From Flavobacteriaceae bacterium (GTDB taxonomy: Bacteria > Bacteroidota > Bacteroidia > Flavobacteriales > Flavobacteriaceae), in assembly GCA_016744415.1 (NCBI GenBank), contig JADGEL010000001.1, forward strand, positions 899,855 to 963,854: a stretch of 64,000 nt of DNA, in the 5' to 3' direction. A model generated the notes under the pieces. The model worked only from the letters and a program-made list of their open reading frames with translations, was not told the DNA's origin and did no database searches. This document shows positions 18,430 through 28,017 of the stretch, in pieces. How positions within the stretch are numbered: the first letter of the stretch is position 1; every line of letters starts with the position of its first letter. A program made the translations under genes and the position numbers.

Positions 18430-18437
18430 TATTTTTG
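18430..18437 (+). promoter_or_regulatory. TAnnTTTG promoter box for the moxR/bat operon
   Basis: TATTTTTG lies 46 bases before the first ATG of the operon at 18484 and matches the -7 consensus. A correctly spaced TTG was not seen. Confidence 0.45.
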
Positions 18438-18483
18438 ATAAAAAATATGCTGTAATTAACATCCTAATACTTCAAATGAATTT

Positions 18484-19452
18484 ATGAAAACACTTAATCA
18501 GATAAATACGCTTAAAGAGCGCATGTCTCAATCCATCATAGGGCAAGACAAGCTAGTAAGTAGATTGATTTTAATTCTACTTGCCAATGGAAATGTTTTA
18601 TTAGAAGGTTTACCTGGTTTGGCCAAAACCAGAGCCATTAAATCCTTAGCCAAAGAGTTAGATTGTGGATTAAGTAGAATTCAATTTACGCCAGATTTAT
18701 TACCTTCTGATATAACTGGAACAGAAATTTATCAACCAGAAACAGAAGAAAAATTTATTTTTCAGCAAGGGCCTATTTTTAGCAATTTGATTTTAGCAGA
18801 TGAAATCAATCGTTCACCAGCCAAAGTACAATCTGCTTTATTAGAAGCCATGGAAGAACGTCAAGTTTCTGTAGCTGGTAAAACTTATAAAATGGAACCA
18901 TTGTTCATGGTAATGGCAACACAAAATCCAGTAGAACAAGAAGGGACTTATCCACTACCCGAAGCCCAAATGGATCGTTTTTTAATGCATGTAACTATAG
19001 ATTATCCTGATGATACTTCTGAATTAGCAATTATGCGTTTGAACCGTGGTGAACAGATGAGTTCAGAAAAAAAAGAGCTAAAGGAAAAACTATCTCCTAA
19101 AATCATTTTTGATGCTCGTGATGAAATTAGTAATGTAACTATCTCTGAAAACATTGAGAAATATATTGTTGATATTATATCAGCAACCCGCTATCCTTCA
19201 AAGTACAATGAGCAACTTGCTAGCTGGTTAGATTTTGGAGCAAGTCCGAGAGGTACTATTGCCATTGATAGAGCATCGAGAACCCATGCTTGGATGAATG
19301 GTAACGATTTTGTAAGTCCTGATGATGTGAGAGCCGTAGTTCACGATTGTTTACGTCATCGAATAATGCTAAGTTATGAAGCAAATGCTGAAGGTGTTTC
19401 TGCTAATGAAGTCATAGATAGCATTCTTAAACAAGTTGCCGTAATCGGATAA
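18484..19452 (+). CDS. MoxR-family AAA+ ATPase
   Basis: The 322-residue AAA+ protein has Walker A GLPGLAKT (residues 42-49), Walker B LILADEINR (102-110), the MoxR hallmark SALLEAMEERQVSV and sensor region MATQNPVEQEGTYPLPEAQMDRFL. MoxR ATPases act as chaperones for VWA-domain partners. It is the first gene of a six-gene operon with DUF58, a DUF4381-like protein, BatA, a BatB-BatC fusion and BatD. The downstream gaps or overlaps are short (16 bases, then overlapping starts), supporting one transcript. Confidence 0.93.
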   Translation: MKTLNQINTLKERMSQSIIGQDKLVSRLILILLANGNVLLEGLPGLAKTRAIKSLAKELDCGLSRIQFTPDLLPSDITGTEIYQPETEEKFIFQQGPIFSNLILADEINRSPAKVQSALLEAMEERQVSVAGKTYKMEPLFMVMATQNPVEQEGTYPLPEAQMDRFLMHVTIDYPDDTSELAIMRLNRGEQMSSEKKELKEKLSPKIIFDARDEISNVTISENIEKYIVDIISATRYPSKYNEQLASWLDFGASPRGTIAIDRASRTHAWMNGNDFVSPDDVRAVVHDCLRHRIMLSYEANAEGVSANEVIDSILKQVAVIG

Positions 19453-19467
19453 CGTAATATTTATTTA

Positions 19468-20400
19468 ATGAAAAAATCACCTGAAAACAGCAATTCCATT
19501 TTTGTAACGCTACAAGATTTGTTGGCAAAAGAACACAGAGCTCAAGGTTTTAGTTTTTTAGCTAAAAAACAAAAAGTACGTAGTATTTTAGGTGGTAAAC
19601 ATGCGTCAAAATTACGAGGACGGGGTCTCGATTTTGAAGAAGTTCGTAATTACGTGGCCGGTGATGATATCAGAAATATAGATTGGAAAGTAACTGCAAG
19701 AACTCAAAAAACACATTCAAGAGTTTATAGCGAAGAAAAGGAAAAACCAGCTTTAATTATTGTTGACCAATCTAAATCAATGTTCTTTGGTTCACAACAC
19801 AAAATGAAAAGCGTGGTAGCTGCAGAATTAGCAGCCTTAACATCTTTTAAAATCTTAAAAGATGGCGATCGTGTAGGTGGAGTTGTATATGCAGATAATG
19901 GAATTGATATTATTTTTCCGAAACGCAACAGAAAAAATATCTTGCACTTTTTTGAAAATATTGTGCAAAGAAATCAAGAATTAGAGCATTCTCAACCTGT
20001 AAATCACGAAAAGGCAACAGATACTGTTTTTAAAAAAATCAGAAACATTGTTACTCATGATTTTTTAATTGTAATTATTAGTGATTTTAGACGATACTCT
20101 CCAGCTGTTATTAAAAATATTGCACAACTCTCACTACATAATGATGTTATTTTAGCTAAGGTTTATGACCCGATGGAGCGTGAAATTCCTAAAACAAAAA
20201 TGGTTATTGGCGATTCTCAAAAACAATTAAATATAGATGGTAAGAATCAAAATATTCAACAAGAATTTAGCAAAGGGTTCGATAAAGAATTTCAAGATTT
20301 TGAAAGTGAAATGAAAAAGCATCGCATTCCTGTTCTCAAATTTGACACAGTAAACCCTGTTGATGAGCAATTAAAAAATATGTTTTCAAGAAAAAGATAA
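19468..20400 (+). CDS. DUF58-domain protein (VWA-like, Bat operon)
   Basis: The 310-residue soluble protein shows the DUF58 core GRGLDFEEVRNYVAGDDIRNIDWK followed by a VWA-like fold starting ALIIVDQSKSM (a DxSxS-type metal site). DUF58 proteins are almost always encoded next to MoxR and are presumed ATPase clients. The stop TAA shares a base with the ATG of the next gene (TAATG), suggesting translational coupling. Confidence 0.9.
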   Translation: MKKSPENSNSIFVTLQDLLAKEHRAQGFSFLAKKQKVRSILGGKHASKLRGRGLDFEEVRNYVAGDDIRNIDWKVTARTQKTHSRVYSEEKEKPALIIVDQSKSMFFGSQHKMKSVVAAELAALTSFKILKDGDRVGGVVYADNGIDIIFPKRNRKNILHFFENIVQRNQELEHSQPVNHEKATDTVFKKIRNIVTHDFLIVIISDFRRYSPAVIKNIAQLSLHNDVILAKVYDPMEREIPKTKMVIGDSQKQLNIDGKNQNIQQEFSKGFDKEFQDFESEMKKHRIPVLKFDTVNPVDEQLKNMFSRKR

Positions 20401-20894
20401 TGACTTATTACTTATACATATTTGCACCATTTCAAAATCAAGATTCTGTCGATGTAAATAACATAAAACCTCTTATGGAACCAGATTCTGTGGTGTTTTC
20501 TTTCGAAACTATTGGTTGGAGTATTTTACTATGGCTTATGATAATTTTGGTTTTATCACTGACCATTAGAAGCATTATTTTTTATAAAAAAAACAAATAC
20601 AAACGTGATGCTATCAAAATTTTAGAAGGCTTAACTATTGATGGTTCAACAGAAATCAATCAGCACATTGCTGTGCAATTAAAATTAGTTGCTATTAAAT
20701 CTTACGGTCGTGAAATAGTTGCACACTTAACTGGAAAAGAGTGGGCTTCCTTTTTACAATCAAAAATTAAGCATCTCGAATTTGATAATTTGGATTCTTT
20801 TTTAATGAAAAGCCTGTATCAAAATCAAGAAGATTTAGAACAAACAACTCAATTTTTAACTTATTCAAAAAAATGGATTAAAACACATGCCTGA
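20400..20894 (+). CDS. DUF4381-like membrane protein of the Bat operon
   Basis: The 164-residue protein has one clear membrane helix near residues 37-60 (IGWSILLWLMIILVLSLTIRS). A soluble helical domain follows, with the ...AVQLKLVAIKSYGREIVAHLTGKEWASFL pattern seen in DUF4381 proteins of MoxR/VWA operons. Its start overlaps the DUF58 stop by one base and its end overlaps batA by 8 bases. Probably an inner-membrane scaffold of the Bat complex (inference). Confidence 0.75.
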   Translation: MTYYLYIFAPFQNQDSVDVNNIKPLMEPDSVVFSFETIGWSILLWLMIILVLSLTIRSIIFYKKNKYKRDAIKILEGLTIDGSTEINQHIAVQLKLVAIKSYGREIVAHLTGKEWASFLQSKIKHLEFDNLDSFLMKSLYQNQEDLEQTTQFLTYSKKWIKTHA

Positions 20895-21888
20895 AAATTT
20901 TGAGATAGCATATAAATTTGTTTTTTGGTTTTTCCCATTACCATTCATCCTATATTGGATATTGCCAGCTATACGCTTAAAAAGCGCTTCCTTATTATTG
21001 CCAGACTTTGATAAAGCACAAAAATATACAGGAGAGAAAGCACGGAAATCTGCAGAAATAAAAAGACGAAATAGTGTTTCATGGGTTTTTCTAATTCTAG
21101 TTTGGGCCTGTTTATTGGTAGCCCTTTCATCTCCTCAGATTGTTGCAAAACCCGAATTAAAAGTTAAAACCTCGAGAAGTTTTTTAATTGTTGCAGATAT
21201 CTCTTTTAGTATGGCACAAACAGATTGGCGTATTGATGAAAAAAAAGTGAGAAGATGGGATGCGGTAAAAAGTGTAATGCATGATTTTATTGAAAAACGA
21301 GAAGGTGACAGAATGGGGTTGATATTCTTTGGGTCTAGTGCTTATATTCAGGCTCCTTTCACTTCCGAGCTTGAAACAGTAGATCAGTTATTGGAAGAAG
21401 CAGATGTTGGTATGGCAGGACAAATGACCAATATTGGGAAAGCTATTGTAAAAGGGATTGAACTTTTTGAACAAGACACCATTAAGACTAAAGTGATGTT
21501 GCTGCTGTCTGATGGTGTGGATGCAGGAACAGATATTTTACCTTTAGATGCTGCAGATATGGCTAAAAAAGACTCTATAAAAGTATATACTATAGGTATT
21601 GGTGATCCAAATATTGCCAATTCAGATTTAGATGAAACCACTTTAGAAGAAATTGCCGAAATGACCGATGCCCAATATTTTAGAGCAATTAATTCTGAAC
21701 GATTGAATGAAATTTATAGCGAATTAGATAAACTAGAACCTATAGAATATGAAGAAGAATCCTACAAACCTACAACACTATTGTATCATTATCCGCTAGG
21801 CTTTGCCATAGGGTTATCTATTTTTCACGGACTAGTTTTAAGTTTTATTTCATTTTTTAAACAATTCAAGAAAGATGAACTCAATTAA
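20887..21888 (+). CDS. batA: VWA-domain membrane protein BatA
   Basis: The 333-residue protein has N-terminal membrane helices (about 10-30 and 65-82) and a periplasmic VWA domain with an intact MIDAS motif D104-x-S106-x-S108 in VADISFSMAQ. The conserved TNIGKAIVKGI and MLLLSDGVDAG motifs follow, and a last membrane helix is near residues 307-325. Bat proteins are linked to aerotolerance and envelope stress in Bacteroides and Leptospira. The gene overlaps both neighbours (8 and 14 bases). Confidence 0.9.
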   Translation: MPENFEIAYKFVFWFFPLPFILYWILPAIRLKSASLLLPDFDKAQKYTGEKARKSAEIKRRNSVSWVFLILVWACLLVALSSPQIVAKPELKVKTSRSFLIVADISFSMAQTDWRIDEKKVRRWDAVKSVMHDFIEKREGDRMGLIFFGSSAYIQAPFTSELETVDQLLEEADVGMAGQMTNIGKAIVKGIELFEQDTIKTKVMLLLSDGVDAGTDILPLDAADMAKKDSIKVYTIGIGDPNIANSDLDETTLEEIAEMTDAQYFRAINSERLNEIYSELDKLEPIEYEEESYKPTTLLYHYPLGFAIGLSIFHGLVLSFISFFKQFKKDELN

Positions 21889-23599
21889 GGAATTTGCACA
21901 TATAAATTGGGAGCAGTTTCATTTTTTGAGACCAGTATTTTTATGGATACTAATTCCAGTAGCCATCATTCTATTATTGAATATCGTTACCAATCGCAAT
22001 CAAATTAAATGGCAATCTGTAATTGCTCCACACTTAAGAAAATACGTGATTCAAAAAGGAAGTGAAGGCTTACGGAAATGGATGCAATTGTTAACAATGA
22101 TTACGCTTTCTTTAGCAGTGTTAGGAATGGCAGGACCTACGTGGAAAGAAGTTGAAGTGCCAGGGAAAATTTTAGAAACTCCAATTGTAGTTGTGTTAGA
22201 TTTATCGCAAAGTATGATGGCGACTGATATACAACCTAGCAGGTTGGAACGCGCCAAATTCAAATTATCCGATTTTATAGATGCCAATCCTCGAGCGCGA
22301 ATTGCACTTGTTGGTTTTTCAGGCTCAGCACACACAATTGTTCCACTGACCAACGATTATAAAATTATTAAATCACACATGAGTACTTTAACTCCAAATG
22401 TGATGCCTTTCTATGGGTCAAATTTAGAAGCAACATTAGATTTAACTGACACGATTATAAATGTAACAAGTGCGCCTGCAACTTTGATTTTGTTCTCTGA
22501 TGATTTTGACAAGTCTACTTTTGATGTCCTACAAACATTTGCCAATTCAGGAACAACCAAGATTGAAATAATGCCTTTCAATACGATTGTCGGTGCTAAT
22601 GTTCCAAGTTATAATGGAAAGGGGTTTTTAAAAAATAAAGGAAAGAATGTACATTCTAAATTAAATACTGATATCTTAAATAGATTAGACGCTATCGAGA
22701 ATATTACTGTGCATTCACTCACGCTTGACAATTCTGATATGGAATTATTAGCGAAAAAGATTGCTGATAATATTGAGTTCAAGGAACAAGATCAAGAAAA
22801 AGAAGACGATTGGGAAGATCATGGTTTGGTGTTAATTATTCCATTTGTTATTGTAGTACTTATTTCATTCAGAAAAGGGTGGGTACTTTATTCATTGATT
22901 TTTATGATGACATTATCTTCTTGTTCTGAAAACACTTCTTTCAAAGATCTATGGTACACAAAAGATTATCAAGGTCAACAATTGTTAAACAACGGAGAAT
23001 TTGCAATGGCTGGAGATATTTTTGATGATCCGTTACAAAGTGGAGTGGCATATTATAAAGCAAAAAATTACGATGCTGCTATTGCTGCTTTTAGTAAAGA
23101 CACAACAGCGATGGGTGCTTATAACTTAGGAGTTACCTATTTTGCAAATGGAGATTATGCGGCGGCTGAATTGGCATTTGGAAACGCTGTTGAGTTAGAT
23201 CCAGAAATGGAAAACGCTAAAAATAATATGCAAGTTTCTAAACATTTATTAGGAGGCGAGAATGAAGTAAATCCTGAAGATGCAGAAGAAGCGCCTGAAA
23301 AAGGACAAGCACAAAATGAGCAAAATAAGAGTCCAGAAGACTTAAGTGGAGGAGGTCAAGAAGCCACCAAAAAACAAATGGAAAAGGAACGTTTAGAAGA
23401 GACGGTAAATACAGATGTAAGAAAAGGAAAAGAGTTAGAAGAAGTTCCAGATAATTTTGAAAGTGGAAAAGGAGATCCTTCTCAAAAAGTATTAATGCGA
23501 AAAGTTGATGACGATCCTGCCCTATTTTTAAAACGAAAATTTAAACATCAGGTAAAAGAACAGCAATTAAAACAACCTACAAATGTAAAAAAATGGTAA
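21875..23599 (+). CDS. BatB-BatC fusion: VWA domain joined to TPR domain
   Basis: The 574-residue protein starts with membrane helices (~20-37, 70-86) and a VWA domain with MIDAS residues D109, S111, S113 (LDLSQSMMATD). After residue ~320 come two hydrophobic segments (LVLIIPFVIVVLISF and WVLYSLIFMMTLSSC), then TPR repeats (GVAYYKAKNYDAAIAAF, AYNLGVTYFANGDYAAAELAFGNAVELDP), then an acidic/basic disordered tail from ~460. In many Bacteroidota, BatB and the TPR protein BatC are separate genes; here they are one frame. The DLWYTKDYQGQQLLNNGEFAMA join resembles the proteobacterial fusion form. An internal LSSC may be a vestigial lipobox. Confidence 0.88.
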   Translation: MNSIKEFAHINWEQFHFLRPVFLWILIPVAIILLLNIVTNRNQIKWQSVIAPHLRKYVIQKGSEGLRKWMQLLTMITLSLAVLGMAGPTWKEVEVPGKILETPIVVVLDLSQSMMATDIQPSRLERAKFKLSDFIDANPRARIALVGFSGSAHTIVPLTNDYKIIKSHMSTLTPNVMPFYGSNLEATLDLTDTIINVTSAPATLILFSDDFDKSTFDVLQTFANSGTTKIEIMPFNTIVGANVPSYNGKGFLKNKGKNVHSKLNTDILNRLDAIENITVHSLTLDNSDMELLAKKIADNIEFKEQDQEKEDDWEDHGLVLIIPFVIVVLISFRKGWVLYSLIFMMTLSSCSENTSFKDLWYTKDYQGQQLLNNGEFAMAGDIFDDPLQSGVAYYKAKNYDAAIAAFSKDTTAMGAYNLGVTYFANGDYAAAELAFGNAVELDPEMENAKNNMQVSKHLLGGENEVNPEDAEEAPEKGQAQNEQNKSPEDLSGGGQEATKKQMEKERLEETVNTDVRKGKELEEVPDNFESGKGDPSQKVLMRKVDDDPALFLKRKFKHQVKEQQLKQPTNVKKW

Positions 23600-24885
23600 T
23601 TGTTTTTAAAAAACATATCAGTATTTTCATCATTGTTTTAATGACTGTATCTGTGTTTTCTCAAAAACATTTATCCAGCTCTGTATCCTTGAGTAAAAAT
23701 AGTGTTTATGTAGGAGAGCCTGTGCAAGTAACGGTTTCGGTATTTACATCTACGTGGTTTACAAAAGGAGTAAACCCTGGAAACATAAAAGTAAATGGAG
23801 CATTTACGGTTTATTTTAGATCGCTAAGCACGTCCAAGCAAGTCAATGGAAAAACGATTGCAGGAGTTCAATTGTTCTTTAATGTATTTCCTCATGAAGA
23901 TGGCGCTATTGAATTTCCACCTCTAGATATTGAAGTCGAAACTCCTGATTTTGGAGGTTATAAAGGTATTAGGCATATTGTTAAAACAAATCCAAGAACT
24001 ATCAATGTAAAACCCATTCCGGCAAATTTTGATGCAGATGATTGGTTAGTAACCTCATGGATGTCGGCTACTGAAAATTGGAATGGAGATTTAAAAAATG
24101 TAAAAGTAGGTGATGTTTTAGAGCGAAATATTTCTAGAAATGCTTCCAATACGGTTTCAGAATTGATTCCGCCAATAAAATGGGATACCATTGCAAATGT
24201 GAGTTTGTATCCAGCCAGATCTTCTGTTAGTAATAACAAAACCAAAACATCAATAAGCGCAACAAGATCAGAGGGTACTCGCTACTTATTCGAAAATGAA
24301 GGCACGGTGGTAATTCCAAAAATGGAATTGACCTGGTACAATCCGTACAAAAATAAATTGTACAAAAAAACGATGCCAGAGGTAATCATAAATGTACAAC
24401 CGAACCCTGATTTGGGTATGTTAGCCACTGTTAAAGAACAGTTGGAAAAGTCAAAAACCGCAGAAGAAAGTCAAGAGGAAAAAGCATTAACAATATTAGG
24501 ACTTACAATAAAACAATTTTTAATTTTGTTGGCAATTGGATTACTATCACTTTACTTATCAATTAAGTTGATGCTACTTGTATTGAAATCATATAAACGT
24601 AAAAGAGCGGTTTACTTGAATTCAGAAAAGTATTATTTTGATTTGTTTATCAAATCTATTCGTTCTAAAAATCAGCAAGAAATTCAAAAAACGTTGTATC
24701 GCTGGATTGACATGTTGCATTTAGATGAACCAACTATATCCAATTTTGTTAAAACATATGGTATAGAAAGTATGATAGAAGATAAAATCATCAATGAAAA
24801 AGAGTGGGTCTTGGCACGCAAAAAATATATTTCTAGACAAAAAAATAATATCAAAATTCAAAATAGTTTATGGATAAACCCATAA
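23593..24885 (+). CDS. batD: BatD-like protein
   Basis: The 430-residue protein has an N-terminal signal or anchor (ISIFIIVLMTVSVFSQ) and immunoglobulin-like beta domains (YVGEPVQVTVSVFTS; GTRYLFENEGTVVIPKMELTWYNP) characteristic of BatD. A membrane helix follows at about residues 305-330 (FLILLAIGLLSLYLSIKLMLLVL) and a cytoplasmic helical tail. It is shorter than many BatD proteins (~550-600 residues), with fewer beta repeats. It overlaps the fusion gene by 7 bases and closes the operon. Confidence 0.82.
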   Translation: MVIVFKKHISIFIIVLMTVSVFSQKHLSSSVSLSKNSVYVGEPVQVTVSVFTSTWFTKGVNPGNIKVNGAFTVYFRSLSTSKQVNGKTIAGVQLFFNVFPHEDGAIEFPPLDIEVETPDFGGYKGIRHIVKTNPRTINVKPIPANFDADDWLVTSWMSATENWNGDLKNVKVGDVLERNISRNASNTVSELIPPIKWDTIANVSLYPARSSVSNNKTKTSISATRSEGTRYLFENEGTVVIPKMELTWYNPYKNKLYKKTMPEVIINVQPNPDLGMLATVKEQLEKSKTAEESQEEKALTILGLTIKQFLILLAIGLLSLYLSIKLMLLVLKSYKRKRAVYLNSEKYYFDLFIKSIRSKNQQEIQKTLYRWIDMLHLDEPTISNFVKTYGIESMIEDKIINEKEWVLARKKYISRQKNNIKIQNSLWINP

Positions 24886-25079
24886 AAAACACTTGCTCTT
24901 AACGGTCTTGTTTACGAAACGGAGCGTATAAAAAAAATACTTATATTCGATTTGTCTTAAAGTCGAAGTTTAAAATTTGGCGAAACTTTTCATTAAATAA
25001 ATATAAAAGCATCAAATGATATTTGCAGTAAAAATAAATGCCCCTATTTTTGCTGGTTTTAATTAAGCTTTATAGCAAC

Positions 25080-25751
25080 ATGAGAAACTTTATAACAACG
25101 TGTTTTTTTCTTATTCCAATTATTATTTGGTCTCAGGCTCCAAAAGAAGTAGTAGATGCAAGTAATCCACTTTCAAAAGGGTTGAATGCGTATCAGATTT
25201 TTCGTATCAAACCAAATGTACTTGATATGCAGAATATTGTAAACTACACAACTAGTAAGTGGTTTATTAGGGGGTCTATTGATTATAATAAAATTCATTC
25301 TGGAGGTCTTAATTATGGAGCATCAAGTTTCCTTGTTTCTAGACTTTTTAAGTTTTCACCTGATAACGAATTATGGAAAGTCCAAATAGGGGTAGGAGCA
25401 ATTGTTTCTGATTCAAAATTGAATGGATTTAGTGGAGGTATTAGTTTCGTAGGCGTTCAATCTTATAAAAAATGGAAATTTGTAGAACTTTTTACGTATC
25501 AAATTAATAATACTATTGAGGCTCAGTATGGAGTGTATTATAAAATTTCGAAAAATGGATTGTGGGAAGTTAGGTCGCATCCAAGAATGCTTTTTAACTT
25601 GGATACTGGCAAAAATGAAATTCCTGCAGGTGTTGGGGTTGGTAAAACCATATTAGGGAAATCATTCACAACTTATGTTTTTTGTGAGCCAGAATATGAT
25701 TTTGTTGCAAATGATTATTTAATTTATACTGGTGTGAAAGTTATTTTCTAA
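25080..25751 (+). CDS. outer-membrane hypothetical protein
   Basis: I place the start at ATG 25080, which opens a good signal peptide (MRNFITTCFFLIPIIIWSQ); an in-frame ATG at 25038 would add 14 residues that break it. The mature ~200 residues are strand-rich (WFIRGSIDYNKIHSGG, FVGVQSYKKWKFVELFTYQ, EAQYGVYYKISKNGLWEVR) and end in YLIYTGVKVIF, a terminal aromatic strand. It looks like a small outer-membrane barrel. No homologous family is recognised. It precedes the sulfatase cluster but with no clear operon link. Confidence 0.7.
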   Translation: MRNFITTCFFLIPIIIWSQAPKEVVDASNPLSKGLNAYQIFRIKPNVLDMQNIVNYTTSKWFIRGSIDYNKIHSGGLNYGASSFLVSRLFKFSPDNELWKVQIGVGAIVSDSKLNGFSGGISFVGVQSYKKWKFVELFTYQINNTIEAQYGVYYKISKNGLWEVRSHPRMLFNLDTGKNEIPAGVGVGKTILGKSFTTYVFCEPEYDFVANDYLIYTGVKVIF

Positions 25752-25863
25752 TTTAAATTTATTATTTTTGAGATACCAAAATTGTATATTAAAAATATTA
25801 TTTAACCTTGATTTAACCCTTTTTAAAGATCGTTATATCTATTATTAACTTTAAAATTATTTT

Positions 25864-27381
25864 ATGAAAAAACAACAAAGCAATTTATTTTTATTTGCAA
25901 CTGCCTTTTTAATGGCAAGTGCAATCTTTGCCCAAGACAAACCAAACATCCTCGTAATTTGGGGTGATGACATTGGATGGGACAACATTAGTGCGTATAA
26001 CCACGGAATGATGGGTTATAAAACTCCAAACATTGACCGTATTGCTAATGAAGGTGCTATGTTTACAGATTGGTATTCGCAACAATCTTGTACTGCTGGT
26101 AGGGCTGCATTTATTTTAGGCCAACACCCTTTTAGAACTGGATTATTAACTATTGGGATGCCTGGAGGAGAACAAGGAATAAAAGACGACCAACCTACCA
26201 TTGCAGAATTATTAAAAAATCAAGGATATACTTCTGGACAATTCGGAAAAAATCATTTAGGAGATAGAGATGAAATGTTACCTACCAACCATGGTTTTGA
26301 CGAGTTTTATGGTAACTTATATCATTTAAATGCTGAAGAAGAGCCAGAAGGATATTATTATCCTAAAGATCCAGAATTTCATAAAAAATTCGGACCTCGT
26401 GGAGTTTTGCATTCGTATGCAGATGGAAAAATTGAAGATACTGGCCCATTAACAAAAAAGAGAATGGAAACTGCAGATGAAGAATTTACTGCAGCAGCAA
26501 TAAACTTTATTGAAAGAGCACATGAAGCAGGAAAACCTTTCTTTGTTTGGTTAAGTGCAACTCGTATGCACGTTTGGACTCATTTAAAAGACGAAAGCAC
26601 AGGAGTAACAGGAATTGGTTTGTATCCAGATGGTATGGTAGAACATGACAAAGCAATTGGAACTGTACTTGATAAGTTAGAAGAATTAGGAATTATGGAT
26701 AATACAATTATCATGTATTCTACCGATAATGGAGCAGAAAAGTTTACTTGGCCTGATGGAGGTACTACACCATTTGCAGGTGAAAAAGGAACGACTTGGG
26801 AAGGTGGATTTAGAGCTCCATGTGCAATTCGTTGGCCTGGGGTTATAGAACCAGGTACAAAATATAATGATATCTTTTCTCACGAAGACATGATGCCAAC
26901 ATTATTAGCTGCTGCTGGAGTTCCTGATGTAAAAGAAAAACTATTAACAGGATATCAAGCAAATGGTAAAAACTTTAAAGTTCATTTAGATGGGTATAAT
27001 ATGATGCCTTATTTAAAAGGAGAAGTTGATAAATCACCAAGACATGAAATCTTTTATTTTGATGCAGGAGGTAATTTAAATGCATTGCGTTATGATAATT
27101 GGAAAATACATTTTACAATTATGGAAGGAGCAATTAATGAAGCCTATAGAAAGACTCCATCATGGCCAATTCTTATTAATTTAAGAGCTGACCCTTTTGA
27201 GGTATCTTGGAAATCTTCAATGTATACACGTTGGATGGCAGACAATATGTGGTTATTTGTACCAGCTCAAGCTTATGTAGGTGAATTTCTAAAAACATTT
27301 CAAGAGTTTCCACCAGTATCAGGAAGTTCTTTAGGTATTGATGGTGTGATGCAAGCTTTAAAAGCAAGACCACAAAATTAA
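25864..27381 (+). CDS. arylsulfatase, type I formylglycine-dependent, secreted
   Basis: The 505-residue sulfatase has a signal peptide (MKKQQSNLFLFATAFLMASAIFAQ) and the metal site DD at residues 35-36 in WGDDIGWDN. The formylglycine motif is C76-T-A-G-R in QQSCTAGRAAFILGQHPFRTG, a CxAxR form rather than CxPxR, which is used by a large set of bacterial sulfatases. The later MYSTDNGAE segment supplies the second metal ligands and GEKGTTWEGGFRAPCAIRWPG completes the fold. It hydrolyses sulfate esters in the periplasm; the natural substrate is unknown. A sulfatase-maturating enzyme must be supplied from elsewhere, since none is in the window. A strong terminator follows at 27402-27446. Confidence 0.93.
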   Translation: MKKQQSNLFLFATAFLMASAIFAQDKPNILVIWGDDIGWDNISAYNHGMMGYKTPNIDRIANEGAMFTDWYSQQSCTAGRAAFILGQHPFRTGLLTIGMPGGEQGIKDDQPTIAELLKNQGYTSGQFGKNHLGDRDEMLPTNHGFDEFYGNLYHLNAEEEPEGYYYPKDPEFHKKFGPRGVLHSYADGKIEDTGPLTKKRMETADEEFTAAAINFIERAHEAGKPFFVWLSATRMHVWTHLKDESTGVTGIGLYPDGMVEHDKAIGTVLDKLEELGIMDNTIIMYSTDNGAEKFTWPDGGTTPFAGEKGTTWEGGFRAPCAIRWPGVIEPGTKYNDIFSHEDMMPTLLAAAGVPDVKEKLLTGYQANGKNFKVHLDGYNMMPYLKGEVDKSPRHEIFYFDAGGNLNALRYDNWKIHFTIMEGAINEAYRKTPSWPILINLRADPFEVSWKSSMYTRWMADNMWLFVPAQAYVGEFLKTFQEFPPVSGSSLGIDGVMQALKARPQN

Positions 27382-27401
27382 TTTTATCATCGAGATAACT
27401 G

Positions 27402-27446
27402 AAAAAAACAAAAGCTAAATATTTTATATATTTAGCTTTTGTTTTT
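27402..27446 (+). terminator. rho-independent terminator after the first sulfatase
   Basis: The stem ACAAAAGCTAAAT / ATTTAGCTTTTGT surrounds an AT loop with A- and T-runs outside. It separates the 505-residue sulfatase from the following gene, whose ATG is only 18 bases away, so the next gene needs its own promoter or readthrough. Confidence 0.8.
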
Positions 27447-27463
27447 ATACTAATTCATTTACT

Positions 27464-28006
27464 ATGGCACAAAAATTATTATTAAACCTTATCCTTTTAT
27501 TATGTATAACATTTGTAAATGCACAAGAAAAAAAAGACCATGAAGAAAAAGAGTATCCAGAGAGAAAACATTCTATAGCATTAATAATTAGTCATACGCA
27601 AATTGCAGAAGGTGTAGAAAATGGAGAAAAAAAATGGATTTCACTACCTTCTTGGGGTATAGATTATAATTACGAAATTAGTGAGCGATGGGCAATTGGC
27701 TTGCACAACGATATTGTTGTAGAAAGTTTTGTGGTAGAACATAATGATGGTACAGAAATAGAACGGAGCTCTCCTTTTGCAAGTGCCGTTGTTGGAATGT
27801 TTAAGCCAATTAAAAATTTTAGTTTGGTTTTGGGAGCGGGTGGTGAATTTTCTAAAGAAGAAAATTTATTTCTAATTAGAGCAGGGATTGAATATGGTTA
27901 CCTAATCCATAACAATTGGGAACTTATTGCTAATATAACAAACGACTTAAAAATTAACACCTATAATTCTTGGAGCATTGGCTTCGGAATTGCAAGAAAA
28001 ATTTAA
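27464..28006 (+). CDS. small outer-membrane/secreted hypothetical protein of the sulfatase cluster
   Basis: The 180-residue product has a signal peptide (MAQKLLLNLILLLCITFVNAQ), a charged linker (EKKDHEEKEYPERKHS) and a strand-rich domain (IALIISHTQIAEGV, WGIDYNYEISERWAIGLHNDI, FSLVLGAGGEFSKEENLFLIRAGIEYGY) ending IGFGIARKI. This pattern suggests an outer-membrane barrel. It sits 11 bases before the HAD lipoprotein and is probably co-transcribed with it. No named family is recognised. Confidence 0.7.
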   Translation: MAQKLLLNLILLLCITFVNAQEKKDHEEKEYPERKHSIALIISHTQIAEGVENGEKKWISLPSWGIDYNYEISERWAIGLHNDIVVESFVVEHNDGTEIERSSPFASAVVGMFKPIKNFSLVLGAGGEFSKEENLFLIRAGIEYGYLIHNNWELIANITNDLKINTYNSWSIGFGIARKI

Positions 28007-28017
28007 AAATAATAATT

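Noticed and set aside
22051..22353. Open frame on the minus strand inside the BatB-BatC gene (and similar antisense frames elsewhere)
   Set aside because: It lies opposite a strongly conserved VWA coding region, has no recognisable domain or start signal, and is explained as a shadow of the real gene.
25038..25079. Upstream in-frame start of the outer-membrane protein at 25038
   Set aside because: The added 14 residues interrupt a clean signal peptide that starts at 25080.
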